8,075 bases of DNA. It comes from Candidatus Poribacteria bacterium. GTDB lineage: Bacteria; Poribacteria; WGA-4E; WGA-3G. The notes under the pieces are model-generated. The model was not told the origin of the DNA and made no database searches. It saw only the letters and a list, made by a program, of their open reading frames with translations. Below, in pieces: positions 1 to 5,228 of this stretch; the stretch's first letter is position 1, and each line of letters opens with the position of its first letter. The DNA is taken from positions 1-8,075 of the forward strand of contig VYFM01000087.1 in NCBI GenBank assembly GCA_009842375.1. The letters are read 5' to 3'. The position numbers and the translations under genes are program-made.

Positions 1-3
1 TGC

Positions 4-34
4 ACATATATTGTATGTTTGCTACAATATATGT
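4..34. repeat. Perfect 12-bp inverted repeat (hairpin or operator-like)
   Basis: ACATATATTGTA (4-15) is followed, after a 7-nt spacer, by its exact reverse complement TACAATATATGT (23-34). The same 12-mer recurs at 463-474. It could be a hairpin, a paired regulator-binding site, or the end of a small mobile element. The sequence alone does not decide between these. Confidence 0.6.
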
Positions 35-77
35 TGACGTTAGCAATTCACGGAGCGCGTGGATTACGTCAGGGTGC

Positions 78-96
78 CTCCTAATTTTTTTAGGTG
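78..96. repeat. Short imperfect hairpin
   Basis: CCTAA (80-84) pairs with TTAGG (90-94) around a T-rich loop. GC-rich flanks (GGTGC before, GCGCC after) can extend the stem imperfectly. It is one of several stem-loops packed into 1-475. No function is assigned. Confidence 0.35.
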
Positions 97-115
97 CGCC
101 GCAGGTGATTGGAAC

Positions 116-214
116 ACCAGCGACGCGTAGCACTGCCATAACGCGAGTATGACAGCGCTGGTTTCTATTATATCAAAAAGCACTGCTTTTGGGTATTTTA
201 AAGTGGAAACCAGC
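116..214. repeat. Nested, mutually exclusive inverted repeats
   Basis: ACCAGCG (116-122) can pair with CGCTGGT (156-162). Overlapping this, GCTGGTTTC (157-165) can pair perfectly with GAAACCAGC (206-214). Because 157-162 belongs to both stems, only one can form at a time. A 15-bp near-perfect palindrome, AAAAGCACTGCTTTT (176-190), sits in the loop of the second stem. The arrangement could be a structured RNA leader, a fold-back element, or chance structure. It lies about 380 bp or more upstream of the chaperone cluster. Confidence 0.45.
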
Positions 215-215
215 T

Positions 216-234
216 CCCTATAGGGCGAGTCGCC
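216..234. repeat. Two overlapping palindromes
   Basis: CCCTATAGGG (216-225) is a perfect 10-bp palindrome. It runs into GGCGAGTCGCC (224-234), an 11-bp palindrome with a single central base. They are contiguous with the nested repeats at 116-214. Function is not assigned. Confidence 0.45.
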
Positions 235-251
235 GAAACTTCTTTCCTCGT

Positions 252-269
252 GTTGACACACCTGTCAAC
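252..269. promoter_or_regulatory. Operator-like dyad GTTGACA-N4-TGTCAAC
   Basis: GTTGACA (252-258) and TGTCAAC (263-269) form a perfect 7-bp dyad separated by 4 bases. Its size and symmetry suit a dimeric regulator site, and a short hairpin is equally possible. It lies about 330 bp upstream of the first chaperone gene. No matching regulator is encoded in the window. Confidence 0.35.
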
Positions 270-277
270 CTTCCCTG

Positions 278-330
278 TAGACTGTCACAATCTGTATACA
301 CACAATCCATGTGTGATTTGGTGCAGTCTA
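278..330. repeat. Long stem-loop with bulged helix
   Basis: TAGACTG (278-284) pairs with CAGTCTA (324-330). Inside, TCACA (285-289) can pair with TGTGA (312-316), leaving a one-sided bulge at 317-323. Alternatively CACAC (299-303) pairs with GTGTG (311-315) around a 7-nt loop. This could be part of a structured leader. It does not match any riboswitch class I recognise. Confidence 0.35.
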
Positions 331-388
331 AAAATGGGACACCCTAAGTATCAAACTAATGTGTTACATAAAACTATAGAAACTTGTT

Positions 389-408
389 ATTGCCGCAGAT
401 AAGGCAAT
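389..408. repeat. Small hairpin ATTGCC/GGCAAT
   Basis: A perfect 6-bp stem (389-394 with 403-408) encloses an 8-nt loop. No T-tract follows, so it is not a convincing terminator. It is listed as part of the structured region upstream of the operon. Confidence 0.3.
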
Positions 409-499
409 TCTCAGTTTAGTACCAATGCTATGTTGAAACTTCACTATAGATGAAAAGGTTCTACATATATTGTAAGAAAATGAACTTGAACATCTTATT

Positions 500-604
500 A
501 TGAGAGGACGGTATTTTGCACAGATGAACGATACATCCAACAGAAATATATCGCACCTAAAGAAATTCTTGCGTAAAGCGTATGGGTATGTAAATAAATG
601 GTAG
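500..604 (+). CDS. Possible 34-codon leader ORF overlapping the GrpE-like gene start
   Basis: An ATG at 500, or an internal in-frame ATG at 524, opens a reading frame of 34 or 26 codons. It ends at TAG 602-604, so it overlaps the start of the next gene (598) by 7 bases in another frame. The peptide is polar and basic, containing HLKKFLRKAYGYVNKW, and could form an amphipathic helix. There is no well-placed Shine-Dalgarno sequence; GAGAGG at 502-507 lies 16 nt before ATG 524. It may be a translational leader for the downstream gene or simply noise. I do not recognise the peptide. Confidence 0.2.
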   Translation: MRGRYFAQMNDTSNRNISHLKKFLRKAYGYVNKW

Positions 605-1449
605 TTATAGAGATATTTGTTTACGTCTACATAGTGTCTATAATGGTTGTCTGCGTAAGTTATTTGAAGAAATCAGGGATTCTCAAAAAGTCTGACGTTA
701 TCTATTTCTGTGTGTTGTTCTCTCTGATGGTCACCCAGATATTGGCAAGTTTGACAGTCCCTTTTTTGACTTTTGTACGTAAACAAGATTCTATGCTACC
801 GATAACCTCTATCTGTTTAGGAACGATATTCGCTCTAATTCTAATTTATATGCTGACACGGTTAACGGTATCAGCGCAGATAATACGGGAAGATGCAAGT
901 GTCTGGATAGAATGGATACTTTTTTGGGTGGTAGTGTCGAGTATTTGTGCGATATTGATGGGACTTCCCCAAACGCAAAATGATCTATACAGGATACCGA
1001 TTGTCTTAGCGTTGTGCATTGGTATGAAATATTACCCGTCAGTGTTAGATCGGATAAGCATCTGTAGAGAAATCACCCATAAGCAAACGTCTGAAAAGCG
1101 TATGGAAGCGCAGAAAACTGCTGTTATTAACTCCGCAATTGAATCGTGGCGTTTTTCCAAAGTGTTTGAGCGTATGTTGGGTCAGCTTGACGCTGCGGAT
1201 ACAAGAAGATATACAAGCCAGTTACGGTTTTTTGTAAAACAAACAGAACAAACTCTTGAAGACATGGGTCTCCGGGTCGTCAATGTTGAAGGTCTCCCTT
1301 GGGATCCAGGCATGGCAGTCACAGCCGTAAACAGGGCAGACTTTGAAGTGGATGATGTTTTGGAAGTCAATTTGATGCTGGAACCGATCCTTATGGAAGG
1401 AACAGTTTTAGTAAAAACAGGAAAGGTAACCTTAAGGAGAATAGAATGA
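598..1449 (+). CDS. Membrane-anchored GrpE-like nucleotide-exchange protein
   Basis: This 283-residue protein has two parts. Residues 1-146 contain about five hydrophobic helices (roughly 1-22, 33-58, 67-90, 102-122, 132-146). Lysine-rich loop 24-31 and the basic stretch after 150 predict N-out, C-in topology, putting the C-terminal half in the cytoplasm. Residues 160-223 look helical. Residues 224-282 resemble the beta domain of GrpE: 'GLRVV' at 224, then 'LPWDPGMAVTAVN' and 'VLEVNLML', then a strand ending 'GKVTLRR'. This follows the E. coli GrpE pattern of a 'G-V-V' strand, a DP turn, then 'VL...M...L.G...' and a final 'V-T-V' strand. GrpE releases ADP from Hsp70, so the role is inferred from this domain and from the Hsp70 gene that follows with a 4-bp ATGA overlap. 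An in-frame TAA lies just before ATG 598, so the frame cannot extend upstream; the ribosome site is weak. Ordinary GrpE is soluble with a long N-terminal helix, so the membrane domain is unusual. Confidence 0.82.
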   Translation: MVVIEIFVYVYIVSIMVVCVSYLKKSGILKKSDVIYFCVLFSLMVTQILASLTVPFLTFVRKQDSMLPITSICLGTIFALILIYMLTRLTVSAQIIREDASVWIEWILFWVVVSSICAILMGLPQTQNDLYRIPIVLALCIGMKYYPSVLDRISICREITHKQTSEKRMEAQKTAVINSAIESWRFSKVFERMLGQLDAADTRRYTSQLRFFVKQTEQTLEDMGLRVVNVEGLPWDPGMAVTAVNRADFEVDDVLEVNLMLEPILMEGTVLVKTGKVTLRRIE

Positions 1450-4013
1450 GTTATTATGTCGGTATTGACTTAGGAACAACAAATAGTGCGATCTGCTCTT
1501 ATGACGGTTCGAAAACGCAAATACGTAAAAGCCGAGAGCAAAATGATGTGACCCCGTCCGTTATCTATTTTGATAGACGTGGTGGGAAGCTTATTGGTAG
1601 AAAAGCTTATGAAGAAGCACCTATTGATCCTAAGAGTTGTGCACAGTTGTTTAAGCGGTATATGGGTGAAAACACACCCATTGAACTGATAGCGGTAGAT
1701 CGCACCCTAACCCCAGAAGAATGCTCATCGGAGATATTGAAGGAGTTGTTCGGTTATTTGCCAGAGGAGATCAGAAAATCGGAACAAACAGGCACAGTGG
1801 TAACGGTACCAGCAGTATTCGATATGAAAAGGCAAAACGCGACCCTGCAGGCTGCAGAAATGGCAGGTATTGGTAAAGTGGAACTGATACAAGAGCCTGT
1901 CTCCGCTGTGATGAGTTTTATGTATCAAGCACCTGATACAGATGGTATATTTCTTATCTATGATCTTGGGGGTGGCACGTTTGATGTCGCCATTGCACAA
2001 AGCACCAACAAGCAAGTGGCACTTCTTGCACACGGTGGCATAGAGATGTGCGGTGGTAGGGATTTTGATCGGATCATCGTTGAAAATATTGCGTTACCGC
2101 GCCTACATGATGCATACGATTTGCCCAACGACTTATCTCAAGACGAACCTTTTGAAAAGTTATTACGCATTGTTTCGTATTCCGTTGAACAAACAAAGAT
2201 ACAATTGTCAAGAGATGAAAAATCAGACATAGTGATCCCAAGTCGTGATCATTTGACTGAGGATCTACGCGATTTAAAAGGAAATGAAATCTACTTAGAG
2301 ATCCCCCTACAGCGTGAAACTGTTGATGAACTGATAGCCGATAAAGTCAATGACACAATAAATAGTGCGCGTAAAACAATGACAGAATGTGGTGTAAATG
2401 CTCACGATCTAACAAGCATCGTCTGGATTGGTGGACCCACGCATTACAAACCTTTACGTGACAAAGTTATCTCAGAACTTGGTATAAAAGGGGATATGTC
2501 TGTCAATCCAATGACCGCAGTCGCTGAAGGTGCCAGTATTTTTGCCGAATCTATTGATTGGAATACGGTTGACCGCGGTCCGAAATCGCCCTACGGTAAA
2601 ATTTCGTTAGAAGCATTAGAACTCAGTTTTAATTATACAGCGCGAACCCCAAGTAATACATCAAAGATTGCCGTTCAGGTCAAAGGACAAGTCCCCCCTG
2701 GAGCTGAGTTTATGGTCAAAAGTCCTGATACCGCATGGGAATCAGCTCGGATGCCACTCTCACATGGGACAACTGTTGATGTAACATTGATACAACCCGG
2801 AGACAATGTGTTTAAAGTCATTGTATACGATGCTGTTGGAGAACTTATTGCTATAGAACAAGACGAGATCGTTATCACAAAAACGGCTGCGACCGTTGAG
2901 GCGATCCCGTGTCCACATTCAATCGCTCTGGTAGTGTTAGACAAATCCAGTGATACGCTAAAGCTCAAGTATCTCATCAGAAAAAACGATCCGCTGCCTC
3001 ACACAGGCACGGTGAAACTCAAGGCAAATGAACAATTAGTCGCGGGCACCTCTAATTCACTAAAATTTTCTTTACGGGAAGGTGAATTTAAGGACAACAT
3101 TAAGGCAAACAAATATATTGGAGACTTCAAAATAGTCGGTACTGACTTTGAGGAGGGTGTTATTCCCATTGATGCCGATCTAATATGTGAATATGAGATA
3201 AAAACAGGCGAAATCAAAGTTGAAGTGTCTGTTCCAGACATTAGTGGGAGCTTTGAAGAAGTCTATACAAGGACTGACGCAGAAAATAATTATGTGGACA
3301 AAGACAAAGTAAACGAAATTATTGAAAACAGCATTGAGGTGAACACACAGATTGACGAGATCAGAAAAGTTGTGACAGATGAAAGGTTAAATAAAGCCGA
3401 GCAAAAACTCAAACTCGCAAACACACTTGATCGGGACGAATCTGATCCAGAGAAAGTAAAGGAGGCTGAACAGGGAATAAAACAGGCAGAAGAACTTATT
3501 GAAGATGTCAGTCGAATGAACCGTAAGCCAATCTCTCAAATTGCACTGACGAAGGAACTCACCTTTTTTGATATGTATTGTCGACAACATGCACGAGCAT
3601 CTGAAGAAACTGAGTTCGACAAACTGGTGGAAACTGCACAACGTGCGATTGAGAATAACGATGCTGATTTTGACAAACATCTCAACGAATTAAAAGCCAG
3701 AATATTTGAAGTTCTCTGGCGGCAACCCTTCTTTATTATAGAACAATTCAAGAATATCCGGAAGACCATGCCTGTTTACGCAAGCAACCCACAGATAACC
3801 ACACTTATCCACAAAGGGGAGCAACTCTTTGAACGCGACCTCATTCGTAGAATCGAAGAACTCCTGCCAGAGGAGAAATATAAAACCGCAATTATTGATG
3901 ACGGAACAGTTGAAGAACTGCGTGAGATTGTCCGGCAACTGATGTTGATCCCTCGTGTAGTCACCGCACGAATCGACGCTAAAGATGTTGTTAATGTTTT
4001 TCTGGCATCATAA
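1446..4013 (+). CDS. Divergent Hsp70 (DnaK-like) chaperone with inserted beta domain
   Basis: Residues 1-370 form a complete Hsp70 ATPase domain. They include phosphate loop 'GIDLGTTNS' (6-14), a lysine at 70 in 'FKRYMG', 'VTVPAVFD' (119-126), 'QEPVSAV' (149-155), 'YDLGGGTFDVAI' (172-183), 'GGRDFD' (203-208) and 'WIGGPTHYKPLRDKV' (327-341). The key catalytic positions look intact. The usual VLLLD-type linker is not recognisable. Residues about 385-480 form an extra, beta-rich segment ('KIAVQVKGQVPPGAEF...'). A substrate-binding beta domain follows at about 481-600, recognised by 'YLIRKNDPLP', 'FSLREGE' and 'IGDFKI'. Residues 610-855 are mostly helical and charged, longer than the usual lid, and lack the EEVD-like or acidic disordered tail. 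AAGGAG (1434-1439) sits 6 nt before ATG 1446, and the start overlaps the GrpE-like stop, suggesting coupled translation. Expected role is an ATP-driven chaperone working with its neighbours. Substrate is unknown. It is not the housekeeping DnaK. Confidence 0.95.
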   Translation: MSYYVGIDLGTTNSAICSYDGSKTQIRKSREQNDVTPSVIYFDRRGGKLIGRKAYEEAPIDPKSCAQLFKRYMGENTPIELIAVDRTLTPEECSSEILKELFGYLPEEIRKSEQTGTVVTVPAVFDMKRQNATLQAAEMAGIGKVELIQEPVSAVMSFMYQAPDTDGIFLIYDLGGGTFDVAIAQSTNKQVALLAHGGIEMCGGRDFDRIIVENIALPRLHDAYDLPNDLSQDEPFEKLLRIVSYSVEQTKIQLSRDEKSDIVIPSRDHLTEDLRDLKGNEIYLEIPLQRETVDELIADKVNDTINSARKTMTECGVNAHDLTSIVWIGGPTHYKPLRDKVISELGIKGDMSVNPMTAVAEGASIFAESIDWNTVDRGPKSPYGKISLEALELSFNYTARTPSNTSKIAVQVKGQVPPGAEFMVKSPDTAWESARMPLSHGTTVDVTLIQPGDNVFKVIVYDAVGELIAIEQDEIVITKTAATVEAIPCPHSIALVVLDKSSDTLKLKYLIRKNDPLPHTGTVKLKANEQLVAGTSNSLKFSLREGEFKDNIKANKYIGDFKIVGTDFEEGVIPIDADLICEYEIKTGEIKVEVSVPDISGSFEEVYTRTDAENNYVDKDKVNEIIENSIEVNTQIDEIRKVVTDERLNKAEQKLKLANTLDRDESDPEKVKEAEQGIKQAEELIEDVSRMNRKPISQIALTKELTFFDMYCRQHARASEETEFDKLVETAQRAIENNDADFDKHLNELKARIFEVLWRQPFFIIEQFKNIRKTMPVYASNPQITTLIHKGEQLFERDLIRRIEELLPEEKYKTAIIDDGTVEELREIVRQLMLIPRVVTARIDAKDVVNVFLAS

Positions 4014-4037
4014 GTGATATTGTCAGCAAGCCTACAG

Positions 4038-5201
4038 ATGGATTTATTACAAAACCCTTTTCATATTCTCAGGGCAACGACAACAGATGACAGACACAGA
4101 ATTATGGATCTTGCACAAGAAGTAAGCCTGTTATCAACGACACAGGAATGTCAAGTGGCATGTGATATACTCATACATCCCAAAAAACGTATCGCCGCTG
4201 AGATCGCATGGATGCCGGGAGTCATCACCGATAAGGCACGTCGGATCGTAAATCTATTAGAAGCATTACCACAAAATCAGAGTGACATTGGTAAATCAAT
4301 ATCATCAACATTACTCGCGACTGCTTTATCTTATATCCCTTATATAATCTCTAATACAGCATTTGATGAAGTTTTTGAGCTATTGCTACCCGGAAACGAC
4401 AAACTTAATCCACTTGCACAAGCTAACTTAATGGCAGCACGAATATTTCATTTGAAATATCGAAAATCAGAGGTAGTTCTCCAATGGATACTCAGACTGA
4501 GTGATACATTTGACCAGATACACGCAGACGATGTTCTCCAAATACTCAATAATGAGCGAAGACAATCTGGATTTCCAGAAATACATGACATTGACACTGT
4601 AGAGACAGAAATACGAAACAGGAGGACGTATTACAAAAATGTCATTGCCTTCACACTCAAAAATCTGCCACCTCAGCAGATCCCCAATATCCTCAAGCGT
4701 GCTGTTGAGACAGCACAATGCTCCGATCAAAAAAACACGTCACTTTTAATAGAGGATGTAATTGAGGATTATGAAATAGCTGCACAAGCAGCTCTAAAGA
4801 ACACTGTAGAAAATTATTTTGAGACTTTGGATAAAGAAATACGGGCAAGCGTAGAGCAGCAAACCGAAAAAGATCACGATCCCCTTGAAAGTAAAATAAA
4901 GATTGCCAAACTCATCGCAGCACTCGAACAGTGGCACATATACACATATCCCATCAATGTTATAAAAAAGAAACAAGGGAAAACGCACGAACTCAGCCAA
5001 GACCTTGCACATCGGATCAGACACTTGGCTATCCACCTTTTTAGTGAATACGACAAACTCGATATTTCAAAACAAATTCTCAATGCCGGACAACAAGTGT
5101 TTAGTGAAATACCGAATATCGCTGACAAGATCACAGCCGACCTACACACCCTAAATAAAATACAAGAACAAGCGAAAACTAAACAAATGATGCTATTTTA
5201 G
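4038..5201 (+). CDS. J-domain-like cochaperone candidate lacking HPD (soluble paralogue)
   Basis: I prefer ATG 4038, giving 387 residues beginning MDLLQNPFHIL, because it aligns exactly with the start of the downstream paralogue. GTG 4014, directly after the Hsp70 stop, would add eight residues. No strong Shine-Dalgarno sequence precedes either start, so re-initiation after Hsp70 translation is plausible. Residues 1-61 resemble a J domain: 'NPFHIL.ATT' resembles the 'Y..LGv...A' opening, a helix 'DRHRIMDLAQEVSLL' follows, and 'ACDILIHPKKRIAAEIAW' resembles 'AYevLsDpekRaaYD'. The HPD tripeptide that stimulates Hsp70 ATPase is missing; the loop reads STTQEC. The rest is helical. A shared 'GFPEIHDIDT' motif lies near 178-187 and one C-terminal helical module near 290-365. 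There is no signal peptide or membrane segment. J-like function is inferred from fold pattern and operon; HPD loss may mean a different mode of Hsp70 contact. Confidence 0.78.
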   Translation: MDLLQNPFHILRATTTDDRHRIMDLAQEVSLLSTTQECQVACDILIHPKKRIAAEIAWMPGVITDKARRIVNLLEALPQNQSDIGKSISSTLLATALSYIPYIISNTAFDEVFELLLPGNDKLNPLAQANLMAARIFHLKYRKSEVVLQWILRLSDTFDQIHADDVLQILNNERRQSGFPEIHDIDTVETEIRNRRTYYKNVIAFTLKNLPPQQIPNILKRAVETAQCSDQKNTSLLIEDVIEDYEIAAQAALKNTVENYFETLDKEIRASVEQQTEKDHDPLESKIKIAKLIAALEQWHIYTYPINVIKKKQGKTHELSQDLAHRIRHLAIHLFSEYDKLDISKQILNAGQQVFSEIPNIADKITADLHTLNKIQEQAKTKQMMLF

Positions 5202-5219
5202 GTATCTCCCTGACAGATC

Positions 5220-5225
5220 GGAGAA
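5220..5225 (+). promoter_or_regulatory. Ribosome-binding site selecting GTG start at 5229
   Basis: GGAGAA precedes the start region, with five bases between GGAG and GTG 5229. An overlapping ATG at 5227-5229 is in another frame that closes after about 20 codons. The GTG frame gives MELLQNPFHIL, matching the upstream paralogue, so GTG is the start. Confidence 0.65.
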
Positions 5226-5228
5226 TAT

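Larger units (their letters stand above)
23..474. mobile_element. Possible non-autonomous element (MITE-like) with 12-bp terminal inverted repeats
   Basis: The segment begins TACAATATATGT (23-34) and ends with the exact reverse complement ACATATATTGTA (463-474). If the outer TA at each end is read as a target duplication, the termini become 10-bp CAATATATGT repeats, which would fit an IS630/Tc1-mariner type insertion. The inside has no transposase and no convincing gene, and it is unusually rich in palindromes. A third copy of the 12-mer lies just outside at 4-15, which argues that the words may instead be regulator sites. The identity of ends is seen; the mobile-element reading is inference. 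Confidence 0.25.

Noticed and set aside
64..261. 65-codon minus-strand frame
   Set aside because: Its codons run through several palindromes (78-96, 176-190, 216-234), there is no ribosome site, and the product resembles no family I know. It is more likely a by-product of structured intergenic DNA.
333..346. 'AATGGGACACCCTA' as an insertion-sequence end
   Set aside because: It vaguely recalls some IS termini, but no inverted partner, target duplication or transposase was found in the window.
1..597. tRNA or known riboswitch in the structured region
   Set aside because: No cloverleaf, no T-loop 'GTTCGA' with matching acceptor stem, and no riboswitch core I recognise.
4176..4194. HP in 'IHPKKR' as a displaced HPD motif
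   Set aside because: Position and neighbours correspond to the 'sDpekR' segment of J-domain helix III. It is not in the loop between helices II and III, and no aspartate follows.
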